Below are positions 9,055 through 17,471 of a stretch of DNA of 60,694 nt, piece after piece. Numbering within the stretch: the first letter of the stretch is position 1; the number at the start of each line of letters is the position of its first letter. The position numbers and the translations under genes were made by a program. Under the pieces are notes generated by a model. That model was not told the DNA's origin. It was given only the letters and a program-made list of their open reading frames with translations, and searched no databases. Source of the DNA: CAYYIS01 sp964470965 (GTDB taxonomy: Bacteria; JAAXHH01; JABIQT01); the NCBI GenBank assembly GCA_964470965.1, contig CAYYIS010000033.1:1-60694 (forward strand). Direction: 5' to 3'.

Positions 9055-10806
9055 TCACTCTGTATTCCCAATATAAAGATCAGAGTAGGTGGTGTTGTTG
9101 CCGCGAAACGGATAGTTGCCCCAACTGTCTTCTTTGAGGCCTTTCACCCATGGTTTACGCAGTTCATGGGCCAGGCGGTGCCAGAGGAAAGCGCCGCCCA
9201 CATCGGATGCTATTATCCGCTCTGCCTCTTGATAATACCCCAAACGCTTATCGCGGTCGAGCTCGACGATGCCTTTGTCGATCATCTCATCGAACCGGGC
9301 GTTGGTCCAGTCGTGTCGCGTGTACCCCTTGGGTTGCGACCGCCAGACCACACCCAGCAGGCTCTGTGGATCGGGATAGTCGTACCCGAATCCGCCCAGA
9401 CTCAAGGGAATCTCCCACTCGTACATCTTCTGAACATATGTATTGCCCTGTGTGTTGCGAATCTCTATATCGATCCCCAGCACCTCTTTCAACTCCTGCT
9501 GGATCACCTGGGATGCCTGACCGATAGGGGCTGTAGGCGGCACGTCAGACAGCCACAGATCCACCTTCGGAAATCCTCTGCCGTTCGGATATCCCGCTTC
9601 TGCCAGCAACTGCCTGGCACGGTCCGGATCGTAGGCTTGAAAATCCTGATATTTATCGCCCACATATCCCGGGAAGTGAGGCGGCAACATCGTGTAAGCT
9701 GGCAAAACGGAACCGCGAAGAACGACATTGGCAATGGCTCTCTTATCGATAGCGTGGGCGATGGCCAGACGGACCCGTACATCGTTGAATGGAGGTTCCT
9801 GTGTCCGAAAGAAAAGATACTCGGTCCCAAACCCGTCGTAGGTCCAGAGTTCTTTTCTCAACACCGGATCGTTCTTAATACGTTCCAGATCCGCGGGACG
9901 GTTCACCGTAATGATATCGGTCTCATTGTTCTCATACGGCAGCATTCCCACCGCGCCGGAGGCGCTGGTCGCACCCACCTGGCCGGTGAATATACGTACA
10001 ATTTTCCTGAGAAAAGCCGGATTGTTACCGTTATAGTGCGGATTTAAAATAAACGTCATGTACTCTCCCGAAAGCCATTCATCCAGGTGAAACGCGGAAT
10101 TTGTGACGCAATTTCCTGCCTCGGTCCATTTAGGTCCATATTTTTCGACCTGGCGGCGCGGTACCGGAGATGAAGTCGGAAACTGTGTGACATACGGCAG
10201 ATAGGCGCACGGCCGTTCCGTTTCGATGATGAACGTCAGATCATCTACCGCCCTCACACCCAAGGTTTCCGGATCGGGATTCTTCCGTTGATTGTAGGAT
10301 TTGGCGCCTTTGATATCGTAATAGAAAAACGCGTACACATTTCCACTATCCGGATCGAGCAGACGCCTGTAGGTATATTCAAAATCATGGGCAGTGACCG
10401 GCGTGCCGTCGCTCCACTTAGCGTCGGGATGCAGGTAGAATGTCCACGTTTTCCCGTCCTCCGAGCTTTCCCAACGGTCTGCCGCGCCTGGGATAAGATT
10501 GTTGTTGTGATCGAGCATGCACAGCCGTTCAAACGCGAATTCGCTCTGGCCGGACTGGTAGACGGTCATACTGATGTCCAAGCTGGCGGGTTCGTAGTTC
10601 AGATAACGATATACCTGCTTTTCCGGAGGCGCGGCGTCAGCCGGGAGTCGTTTCGCGACCTCAGCGTCCGCGGGTCGGAGCGCTGCCCTGTCGTGCCCGA
10701 GGTCCTCGGTCGAGGTTTTGCCATCGCAGTGTGTAAGTATCATTGTAAAGAGGAAAAGGAGAGCGGCTGCGGAAACACGGCTCATTAATGATTTCATAGT
10801 CGGCAT
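9055..10806 (-). CDS. Oligopeptide/dipeptide-type ABC transporter substrate-binding lipoprotein
   Basis: This 583-residue extracytoplasmic binding protein belongs to family 5 (OppA/DppA type). The leader has a hydrophobic stretch ending in L-T-H-C, a lipobox with the lipidated Cys near residue 27, so it should be anchored in a membrane. The mature part has W-E-x-x-x-D-G-K-T-W-T-F and W-S-D-G-T-P-V-T-A-H-D-F, typical of the family. The start could be the second ATG (10797). No permease or ATPase gene is adjacent. Family 5 also binds oligosaccharides and nickel, so the ligand may suit the neighbouring sugar genes. It is divergent from the Gfo/Idh gene at 10928. Confidence 0.85.
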   Translation of the reverse strand: MPTMKSLMSRVSAAALLFLFTMILTHCDGKTSTEDLGHDRAALRPADAEVAKRLPADAAPPEKQVYRYLNYEPASLDISMTVYQSGQSEFAFERLCMLDHNNNLIPGAADRWESSEDGKTWTFYLHPDAKWSDGTPVTAHDFEYTYRRLLDPDSGNVYAFFYYDIKGAKSYNQRKNPDPETLGVRAVDDLTFIIETERPCAYLPYVTQFPTSSPVPRRQVEKYGPKWTEAGNCVTNSAFHLDEWLSGEYMTFILNPHYNGNNPAFLRKIVRIFTGQVGATSASGAVGMLPYENNETDIITVNRPADLERIKNDPVLRKELWTYDGFGTEYLFFRTQEPPFNDVRVRLAIAHAIDKRAIANVVLRGSVLPAYTMLPPHFPGYVGDKYQDFQAYDPDRARQLLAEAGYPNGRGFPKVDLWLSDVPPTAPIGQASQVIQQELKEVLGIDIEIRNTQGNTYVQKMYEWEIPLSLGGFGYDYPDPQSLLGVVWRSQPKGYTRHDWTNARFDEMIDKGIVELDRDKRLGYYQEAERIIASDVGGAFLWHRLAHELRKPWVKGLKEDSWGNYPFRGNNTTYSDLYIGNTE

Positions 10807-10824
10807 ACTCCAATAATAAAAGAA

Positions 10825-10853
10825 TTGAACTGATATTAGTTATATCGTATTTT
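10825..10853 (+). promoter_or_regulatory. Possible promoter for the second Gfo/Idh gene
   Basis: TTGAAC at 10825-10830 and TATTTT at 10848-10853 are 17 bases apart, in the 120-base divergent gap between the binding protein and the oxidoreductase. The predicted leader is about 68 bases. The match is moderate. Confidence 0.35.
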
Positions 10854-10927
10854 GCAGTCTCGCCTAGGAATTAATATATACGAAGCTCTCGGTTTTGAAA
10901 ATCCAAACGCGAAAAAGGTCCTCGACC

Positions 10928-11896
10928 ATGATCAATATCGGTTTCATCGGCGCAGGATCACTCGCCAATGCTATGCATTACCCCAGCGTCGCCGCGTTTG
11001 AGGATACGACCATCACTGCTATTTGCGATCTGAACCAAGAGCGGCTTAACGCCACTGCAGGCAAATACGGCGTTACGCACCGCTATACCGACTACCGTCG
11101 GATGCTCCATGAAGCCGCGCTGGATGCGGTGTATGTGATTATGCCGCCGGTGTTTCTCAAGTCTGTCGTCCTCGACTGCCTCGCTGCAGGAAAGCACGTC
11201 TTCATGGAGAAACCACCCGGGACGACCGTAACCGAGGCACTGGAGATGGCGAACGCCGCCCGCCTGAACGATCGACTGGCAATGTGTGCGTTTAACCGCC
11301 GGTTTTGTCCAGTCGTGGTAGAAGCAAAAAAATTGGTGGATGCACGCGGACCGATCACGCAGTGTATGGTGGAATTTCATAAGTACCACATTGGCGATGC
11401 GAAGTGGGATTACTACAATGTAGGTATGTTCGAAACCGATGTCATTCACGTGGTCGACCTGCTCCGGCATTTCGGCGGCGAGGTGACGGATGTGGACGCC
11501 TACGTGCAGACCCGATATTCCGATCAGGAAAATGTGTTCTGCGCTCTGGTCCGATTTGAGAGCGGCTCCACCGGTATTTTGACAGCCAATCGAGCCTCCG
11601 GTATCCGTCACGAACGATTTGAGCTCCATGGGAACGGCATCGGCGCCTACATCCGGGCGCCGGAGTCAGCGGATGTGTACGTCGCAAACAACCCGGAACC
11701 TATCGTTTTGCGCGGCGCCGACCTCGCCGGTGCCGATGGGGTGCATATGACCTATGGCTTCTCCGGCGAAAGCCGCCATTTTATCGACTGCGTCAAGACC
11801 AAAGCACAACCTCTGACGAATTTGTACGACGCTGCGAAATCGAGAGAACTGGTGGATCGGATTCTTGAATGTGGAAGGAGGAGAGAACACGAATGA
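10928..11896 (+). CDS. Gfo/Idh/MocA-family oxidoreductase
   Basis: This is a 322-residue protein from ATG 10928; the frame is open from 10895 but the family begins at the M-I-N-I-G-F-I-G-A-G-S Rossmann strand. E-K-P-P-G-T near residue 94 is the family Lys-Pro motif and D-V-I-H-V-V-D near 176 lies in the substrate domain. It probably oxidises a sugar or cyclitol with NAD(P). The stop overlaps the next start by ATGA, so it is translationally coupled to the DUF1207 gene. It differs clearly from the other oxidoreductase at 3310. Confidence 0.85.
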   Translation: MINIGFIGAGSLANAMHYPSVAAFEDTTITAICDLNQERLNATAGKYGVTHRYTDYRRMLHEAALDAVYVIMPPVFLKSVVLDCLAAGKHVFMEKPPGTTVTEALEMANAARLNDRLAMCAFNRRFCPVVVEAKKLVDARGPITQCMVEFHKYHIGDAKWDYYNVGMFETDVIHVVDLLRHFGGEVTDVDAYVQTRYSDQENVFCALVRFESGSTGILTANRASGIRHERFELHGNGIGAYIRAPESADVYVANNPEPIVLRGADLAGADGVHMTYGFSGESRHFIDCVKTKAQPLTNLYDAAKSRELVDRILECGRRREHE

Positions 11897-12696
11897 AGAA
11901 TGTTTTCTGTATCACCTTCCTTCTTATGGCTATACCCCTGGCCTTCACAGCAGAATTGAACGCCTCAGAATGGCGATTCGCGCCCCGCGGGCGTCTGTTT
12001 CTTCCGTTGCTCGCCGATCCAACGGAGCCGCGATTTTCACTGGTTACCTACTTCAATAACAACCGGCTCGAAGGCACCATCGGCGGCTCCTGGGAAGCGG
12101 TCGATGTGGCGTGGGACAGTGGTGTCCTACTCCGGTCCGGCATCCACGCGGGCGTCTTTACCCTTCTTAGGAAATCCGGTGCCACCTTCCCACTCGAAAC
12201 TACCGACTTCCTGTTCGCCTGGCACACCGATTTACGCTACCACCGCTTCACGGGACGCTTCGAATTCGCACACATTAGCGCTCATATAGCTGATGGTTAT
12301 ACTGATCCCGACCGGACGCCAATCACCTACAGCCGGGAATTCCTCACTATATATGCCGATTACCGGTGGTTTCCACTGCGTCTGTATTCAAGCTTGCGTG
12401 TGTCCAACCACGCGATCCCGGATATCAAACGCTGGCGCGTGCAGTTCGGCGGTGAACTCAACTCCGGCTTTTTACTCGGTCGCAGTCCCCGGCTTTTTGC
12501 AGCCTACGACGTCCGTATATTCGACAGTTCTGGAACTGTGGCCAACCAGACAGGCCAATTGGGTGTCATGTTTCATACATCGGAGCATACCGGACTTCGT
12601 ATCGCCCTGGTCGGCCACGCCGGACGCAGCGAACACGGCCAGTTTCATGATCTTTCGGACCACTACCTGGGGCTCGGTTTATTTTTCGACATGTGA
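11893..12696 (+). CDS. DUF1207-family predicted outer-membrane protein
   Basis: This is a 267-residue protein from ATG 11893. AGGAGG at 11876-11881 is well placed and supports this start over one at 11869. A signal peptide covers about residues 1-21. Near residues 30-40 the text L-P-L-L-A-D-P-T-E-P-R is the hallmark of DUF1207. The rest is rich in alternating aromatic and polar residues, consistent with an outer-membrane beta-barrel. Function unknown. It is coupled to the upstream oxidoreductase and followed by a strong terminator. Confidence 0.7.
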   Translation: MKNVFCITFLLMAIPLAFTAELNASEWRFAPRGRLFLPLLADPTEPRFSLVTYFNNNRLEGTIGGSWEAVDVAWDSGVLLRSGIHAGVFTLLRKSGATFPLETTDFLFAWHTDLRYHRFTGRFEFAHISAHIADGYTDPDRTPITYSREFLTIYADYRWFPLRLYSSLRVSNHAIPDIKRWRVQFGGELNSGFLLGRSPRLFAAYDVRIFDSSGTVANQTGQLGVMFHTSEHTGLRIALVGHAGRSEHGQFHDLSDHYLGLGLFFDM

Positions 12697-12718
12697 TTAT
12701 GTTTTTTGTGAACAGGGG

Positions 12719-12751
12719 ATTTTGTGTCCTAAACCCGGACACGAAATTTTT
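12719..12751 (+). terminator. Rho-independent terminator after the DUF1207 gene
   Basis: An 11-pair stem (12719-12729 with 12737-12747, one G-T pair) closes a 7-base loop and is followed by TTTT. It lies 23 bases after the DUF1207 stop. Confidence 0.75.
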
Positions 12752-12862
12752 CCACCTAAAGCCTACAAAACTATGCCATCCCGACTGAAATGCCGGGATC
12801 TCCATCAAATCAGAAATGTCCGTTTAAGTTTTTAAATGGCGCGTGAAAGGAAAAATCCCGCA

Positions 12863-14053
12863 ATGTCTTTTCTTCTTGATCTCCAATGTGGGGGTTGCCG
12901 CAAACAGTATGACGCCGATGCGCTCCACAACCTTTGCAACGTATGCGGAAAACCGCTGCTGGCCCGATACGACATGGTATCGGCCTCTGAAGCTATGACG
13001 CCTGACGTGATGGCATCGCGCGGCCCTACCATGTGGCGGTACCGTGAGGTTCTGCCCGTTCGGGAGGAAGTCCATATCGTCACCCTGGGTGAAGGGGGCA
13101 CCCCGCTTGTTCATGCTGAACGCCTGGGCGAAAAACTGGGAATGCCTAATCTGTTTATAAAGGACGAATCACTCAACCCCACCGGTTCGTTTAAAGCCCG
13201 AGGGCTGTGCATGGCGGTTTCCAAAGCAAAAGAACTGGGGGCTACGGCGTTGGCAATTCCTTCCGCCGGCAACGCGGCGGGGGCCTTGGCGGCCTACGCG
13301 GCGAAGGCAGGATTGCCGGCGTTTGTGTTCATGCCTAGAGATACTCCGTCCGCCTTCATCACCGAATGCTACGGCTGTGGCGCCCATGTGGAACTGGTAG
13401 ACGGGCTGATCACGGACTGTGGAAAAATAGTTGCGGATCGAAAGGAGCAGGAAGGGTGGTTTGACGTATCCACTTTGAAAGAACCATATCGTATCGAAGG
13501 CAAGAAGACAATGGGATACGAACTATTGGAACAGCTGGGTGGTGAACTGCCGGATGTGATTCTGTATCCGACGGGCGGCGGTACGGGCCTCATCGGTATG
13601 TGGAAGGCCTTCGCCGAGATGAGCGAACTTGGTTGGGTTGGTCGCAAGCGGCCTAGAATGGTCGCGGTGCAGGCCGAGGGATGCCAGCCTATCGTCAGGG
13701 CCTATGAGCGGAAGCTGGAGGATGCACCCGAATGGGAGAATGCCCATACGCTGGCGTCCGGTCTACGCGTGCCGCGCGCGGTAGGCGATTTTCTAATGTT
13801 GGACGCCATACGAAGAAGCCGTGGGTGTGCATTGGCCGTACCGGATGATTCTATGATTGAAGGCGTGCGCGAGATAGGCTCCACGGAGGGTATCTTCGCA
13901 GCACCGGAAGGCGGAGCCGTTTTGGCCGCCCTCAAGTCTCTGTTGAACGAGAACCTTGTGGACCCCTCCGAACGCATCGTCCTGTTCAACACAGGGAGCG
14001 GCCACAAGTATGTTGACAATATGCAGGATCTTGTTGTAAATAGTAGGATATGA
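12863..14053 (+). CDS. thrC: Threonine synthase
   Basis: PLP enzyme converting O-phosphohomoserine to threonine. An N-terminal zinc ribbon with two C-x2-C pairs (C-G-G-C and C-N-V-C) precedes the fold-type II core. S-F-K-A-R-G near residue 115 holds the PLP Lys, S-A-G-N-A-A-G near 140 binds the phosphate-bearing substrate, and T-G-G-G-T-G near 238 binds PLP phosphate. The protein is 396 residues from ATG 12863, which has GAAAGGA about 12 bases upstream; a start at ATG 12836 would give 405. It is single and not in a threonine operon here. Confidence 0.88.
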   Translation: MSFLLDLQCGGCRKQYDADALHNLCNVCGKPLLARYDMVSASEAMTPDVMASRGPTMWRYREVLPVREEVHIVTLGEGGTPLVHAERLGEKLGMPNLFIKDESLNPTGSFKARGLCMAVSKAKELGATALAIPSAGNAAGALAAYAAKAGLPAFVFMPRDTPSAFITECYGCGAHVELVDGLITDCGKIVADRKEQEGWFDVSTLKEPYRIEGKKTMGYELLEQLGGELPDVILYPTGGGTGLIGMWKAFAEMSELGWVGRKRPRMVAVQAEGCQPIVRAYERKLEDAPEWENAHTLASGLRVPRAVGDFLMLDAIRRSRGCALAVPDDSMIEGVREIGSTEGIFAAPEGGAVLAALKSLLNENLVDPSERIVLFNTGSGHKYVDNMQDLVVNSRI

Positions 14054-14088
14054 CGTTATTCTTAACCTAGTGGGTTGAGGGAATCGAA

Positions 14089-15348
14089 ATGGTCCATTTT
14101 TACAAACTGATTTGCAGCCTCGCTCTCTGCCTCTGCCTGACACAACCGGCCTCGGCGCAGCAGATCCTTATTAATATGGATCTGGCGCAGAGCGATCATC
14201 TCAAAGCATACGGAATAGCATTCCACGCGTTGGAGCAGGGCTTTACTGTCGAATGGCTGCTCAACTATCGTGGCGGATCCTTCGTCATACCCGCCACCGA
14301 AGAACTCGTTCGTCTGGCACGGCTTCGAGGTGTGGGATTTAAACCCATCGGCGGCGCGGAACTCAGTCAGATCTATGCCGAGATCGAGGGGGACAACATG
14401 GAGCGCATCATGCTCGAAAAACCTCCCAAAATCGCCGTTTACACACCTCCGGAAAACCGTCCGTGGGACGATGCCGTCACCATGGCGCTGGAGTACGCGG
14501 AGGTGCCGTACGAAAAGCTCTGGGATGAAGAGGTGCTGGAAGGCAATTTGGAAGATTATGACTGGCTACACCTGCACCATGAGGATTTTACCGGCCAGTA
14601 CAGCAAATTCTACAGCTACCATCGCATGCCCTGGTACCAACAGCAGCAGGCATCCTCCGAAAATTTGGCAAGGCGCCTAGGGTATCCTACCGTGTCCGAA
14701 GAAAAGAAAGCCGTAGCCCGGACCATAAGGTCCTACGTATCTCAAGGCGGCTTCCTGTTCGCCATGTGCTCGGCCACTGAAACGCTTGAAATTGCCCTCT
14801 CCGCCGAATACACGGACATGGTGGCCCCGGAATATGACCATACGCCGCTGGATCCTACCAGCCAGGCCAAGTTGGATTTCAACAAAACATTTGTGTTCGA
14901 GAACTTTACACTTCAAATCAATCCGTTTATCGGTTCGTTCTCCAACATAGACGTCAACCAGGTCAACGCCGGCAAAGTGGCGACCGGTCCGTTTACTCTG
15001 TTTGATTTCTCAGCGAAATACGATCCCGTGCCGACGATGCTGACCCAGAACCATGTGAATTATATTCGCGGATTCTACGGGCTTTCAACATCATTCAATC
15101 GGCAGGTTATCAAAAAAACAGCAATCGTGATGGCTGAGGAAGCGAACACGGACCGGGCAAAGTATATTCATGGTAATTTCGGTAAAGGAACGTTCACATT
15201 TTACGGTGGCCACGATCCGGAAGATGAGGAACACCTGGTGGGCGATCCCCCCACAAATTTAGCGCTGCATAGAAATTCCCCGGGTTACCGGCTGATTCTG
15301 AATAACATCCTCTTCCCTGCCGCCAAGAAAAAAGAACAGAAAACCTGA
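14089..15348 (+). CDS. Secreted protein of unknown function (family often misnamed asparagine synthetase B)
   Basis: This 419-residue protein has a clear signal peptide ending A-S-A-Q near residue 22, so it is exported. I recall homologues in Bacteroidota annotated as asparagine synthetase B, sharing the early H-L-K-A-Y-G-I-A-F and W-L-L-N-Y-R-G-G-S-F text. I see no asparagine synthetase domain and no N-terminal Cys nucleophile. Two Rossmann-like or GATase-like segments (I-A-V-Y-T-P near 122, F-L-F-A-M-C-S near 220) suggest an alpha/beta fold. The function is unknown. Confidence 0.6.
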   Translation: MVHFYKLICSLALCLCLTQPASAQQILINMDLAQSDHLKAYGIAFHALEQGFTVEWLLNYRGGSFVIPATEELVRLARLRGVGFKPIGGAELSQIYAEIEGDNMERIMLEKPPKIAVYTPPENRPWDDAVTMALEYAEVPYEKLWDEEVLEGNLEDYDWLHLHHEDFTGQYSKFYSYHRMPWYQQQQASSENLARRLGYPTVSEEKKAVARTIRSYVSQGGFLFAMCSATETLEIALSAEYTDMVAPEYDHTPLDPTSQAKLDFNKTFVFENFTLQINPFIGSFSNIDVNQVNAGKVATGPFTLFDFSAKYDPVPTMLTQNHVNYIRGFYGLSTSFNRQVIKKTAIVMAEEANTDRAKYIHGNFGKGTFTFYGGHDPEDEEHLVGDPPTNLALHRNSPGYRLILNNILFPAAKKKEQKT

Positions 15349-15375
15349 CGATCTAACTTCAAACCCAAAAACTAC

Positions 15376-15404
15376 TTGATTTTTCAGGACCTGAAAGTTA
15401 TTAT
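15376..15404 (+). promoter_or_regulatory. Promoter for the candidate 6S-like RNA
   Basis: TTGATT at 15376-15381 and TATTAT at 15399-15404 are 17 bases apart. The predicted first base is close to 15411, exactly where the closing stem of the RNA begins. Confidence 0.5.
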
Positions 15405-15410
15405 TTGGTA

Positions 15411-15596
15411 ACCCTGCACAAGTTCTCAAGCAAAGATTTTGAAGAACCTTTATTAGTCTTACAAGGGAATCATACTCCGGGTGTCTATGACCAGCCTCAG
15501 GTAACGAGAGGACTTCAGACGCATTCGGGTGGACAACCACCGTCTACAACGTGGTTCTTATCAAAGACTTTAGCTGGCTTGTGCAGGGGTTTTTTT
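15411..15596 (+). ncRNA. Candidate 6S-like structured RNA
   Basis: About 186 bases with long-range pairing. A perfect 11-pair closing stem joins 15412-15422 to 15578-15588, followed by a run of seven T. A second stem joins 15435-15448 to 15553-15568 with a small bulge. Inside is a bulge whose 3' side carries a small hairpin (15528-15532 with 15537-15541, tetraloop ACAA). A terminal stem opens with 15455-15460 paired to 15509-15514. A promoter points at its first base. Length and closing stem, central bubble with 3'-side hairpin, and terminal stem match the 6S RNA plan, which binds sigma-70 RNA polymerase. Identity as 6S is inference; a structured transcript is well supported. Confidence 0.5.
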
Positions 15597-15612
15597 ATGC
15601 CTGTTCCCCACA

Positions 15613-16521
15613 CTAAAGTATCTTTTTTCCCAACGCAGACATTAACAATTCCACGGCTACTTCCGCCGATGTGTTGCCCGCATCGACAATCGGATTTATC
15701 TCTACCACTTCGAGAGAGGTCAGGCAACCTGAATCGGCAATGCTTTCCATGAGCAGGTGCGCTTCCCGATAGGTCAGGCCACCGCTGACCGGCGTTCCGA
15801 CGCCGGGCGCCAGTTTCGGATCCAGGGAGTCCACGTCAAAACTCAGGTGCAGGCCGGTCGTGTTTCCGGTGGCTATGTGGATCGCCTCCTGGATGATAGC
15901 CCACATGCCACGCTCGTCGATGTCCCGCATGGTAAACACCGTAATCCCCGACTCCCGAACCAGCGCTTTCTCGGTGTCGTCGATACTGCGTATACCGATC
16001 AGAACCGTATTTTCCGGATAAATCTTCTGACCGGGTACGCCGATATCAGTGAGTTCCGGACTGCCGTAACCCAGCGATACCGCCAGCGGCATGCCGTGAA
16101 TGTTGCCACTCGGGGTGGTTTCCGGGGTATTCATGTCCGTATGGGCATCGACCCAGATCACCCCTGTGCGCTCTCCCCGGCGATCGAAATGGGATGCGGC
16201 GCCCGCTATCGTCCCGATCGCCACACTATGATCGCCCCCTAGCACCAGTGGCATGCATTCTTCAGACATGGCCTTCTCCACTCGGTCGCATATCATCCGG
16301 CACACGTCGACGATTTGCGGCAGATACCGGGCAGTTTTGTCTCCGGCGTCATGGGTCTCCGGTATCGATACGGGAATATCACCAACGTCACGCTGCGCCC
16401 GGCCCAGGGCGACGATGCGGCTGTTCAGCCGGGCGATGCGCAACGCGCTGGGGCCCATATCCACCCCACGACGGCCCGCACCGAGATCCTGCGGAGCCCC
16501 GATCACTTGAATCTGATGCAT
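15613..16521 (-). CDS. rocF: Arginase
   Basis: Manganese enzyme of the ureohydrolase family, cleaving arginine to ornithine and urea. The 302-residue length fits when translation starts at ATG 16521; an upstream frame to 16584 is open but not family-like. Metal motifs are G-G-D-H-S near residue 99, D-A-H-T-D-M-N near 124 and S-F-D-V-D-S-L-D-P near 230. Agmatinase is the alternative, but the S-G-N-I-H-G-M-P-L substrate-loop text favours arginase. It converges on the candidate 6S-like RNA, whose T-tract lies 16 bases beyond its stop. Confidence 0.85.
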   Translation of the reverse strand: MHQIQVIGAPQDLGAGRRGVDMGPSALRIARLNSRIVALGRAQRDVGDIPVSIPETHDAGDKTARYLPQIVDVCRMICDRVEKAMSEECMPLVLGGDHSVAIGTIAGAASHFDRRGERTGVIWVDAHTDMNTPETTPSGNIHGMPLAVSLGYGSPELTDIGVPGQKIYPENTVLIGIRSIDDTEKALVRESGITVFTMRDIDERGMWAIIQEAIHIATGNTTGLHLSFDVDSLDPKLAPGVGTPVSGGLTYREAHLLMESIADSGCLTSLEVVEINPIVDAGNTSAEVAVELLMSALGKKIL

Positions 16522-16648
16522 GATAACCCCCGTCTCCAGATTGCTTGACAGCCATGTTACCCAAAGATATATTCCTATCCTCAATTAAATTTCCGTGATA
16601 CTGATCCATATCTGATGCGTTTGATAATTTGACCGATTTTCAAAATCC

Positions 16649-17449
16649 ATGTCCCTGCTCAATGACCTCACCCTCGGCCAGTATCTGCCAATCGAATCTC
16701 CGGTACACCGACTCGATCCACGAACTAAACTATGCGGAACGCTCATTGTTATGGCAGCGCTGATGCTCGTAAAAGACCTGTGGATCTATGGTCCCATTTA
16801 CGTCTGGATGGGCCTCATCTGTTTTCTGGCGCACCTGCCCTTCGCCACGGTCTTCAAGAACATCCGGGCGTTTGGTTGGCTATTCGCCGTTACCTTCTTC
16901 GCCCATGCCCTCTTCACGCCCGGCATCACACTTGATTTCGCCGGATATCATATCCCCTGGATCACCCATGAAGGCATCCATCAAGGGGCCCTGTTCACCG
17001 CCCGTCTGTCCATGATCATGACAGTGGCAGCGATCCTGACGCTCACCACCGCGCCAATCGAGGTGGCGGACGGGCTGGAATCACTGCTCAAGCCCTTTAA
17101 ACGCATCGGCGTTCCGGCCCATGAGCTGGCGATGATGATGGTTATCGCTCTCAGATTTATTCCTACATTGGTGGAGGAAGCGGACCGTCTTCAGAAAGCA
17201 CAGGTCGCCCGGGGCGCCAACTTTTCCAGCAATCCCATTCTTCGGGCAAGAAAGATGATGGCGCTTCTGATCCCGCTTATGCTTTCCGCGTTCCGGCGGG
17301 CTGATGAACTAGCCGTCGCCATGGAAGCTCGCTGCTACCGAGGCGGAACCGGCCGTACCCAATATCGTGAGTTGTTTCTATCGTCCCGGGACTATCTGGC
17401 ATTGGCCATGGTCTTTATGATGATAATCCTCGGATCGCTGACGCTATAA
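16649..17449 (+). CDS. ecfT: Energy-coupling factor transporter transmembrane protein EcfT
   Basis: This 266-residue membrane protein has four or more hydrophobic segments (about 25-65, 70-90, 105-130, 240-265). It carries the two short Ala-Arg motifs of EcfT on the cytoplasmic coupling helices: V-A-R-G-A near residue 188 and M-E-A-R-C-Y near 227. EcfT links vitamin-binding S-components to the two ATPases of ECF importers. No ecfA or S-component gene is next to it; they must be elsewhere. truA follows after 22 bases, an arrangement also common in Gram-positive bacteria after ecfA-ecfA-ecfT. Confidence 0.85.
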   Translation: MSLLNDLTLGQYLPIESPVHRLDPRTKLCGTLIVMAALMLVKDLWIYGPIYVWMGLICFLAHLPFATVFKNIRAFGWLFAVTFFAHALFTPGITLDFAGYHIPWITHEGIHQGALFTARLSMIMTVAAILTLTTAPIEVADGLESLLKPFKRIGVPAHELAMMMVIALRFIPTLVEEADRLQKAQVARGANFSSNPILRARKMMALLIPLMLSAFRRADELAVAMEARCYRGGTGRTQYRELFLSSRDYLALAMVFMMIILGSLTL

Positions 17450-17471
17450 ATCAACCCCGCGCTAATACTAT

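Noticed and set aside
9022..10047. A 341-codon open frame on the plus strand.
   Set aside because: It lies antisense to the binding lipoprotein, has unlikely composition (rich in His, Arg, Pro) and no family motif.
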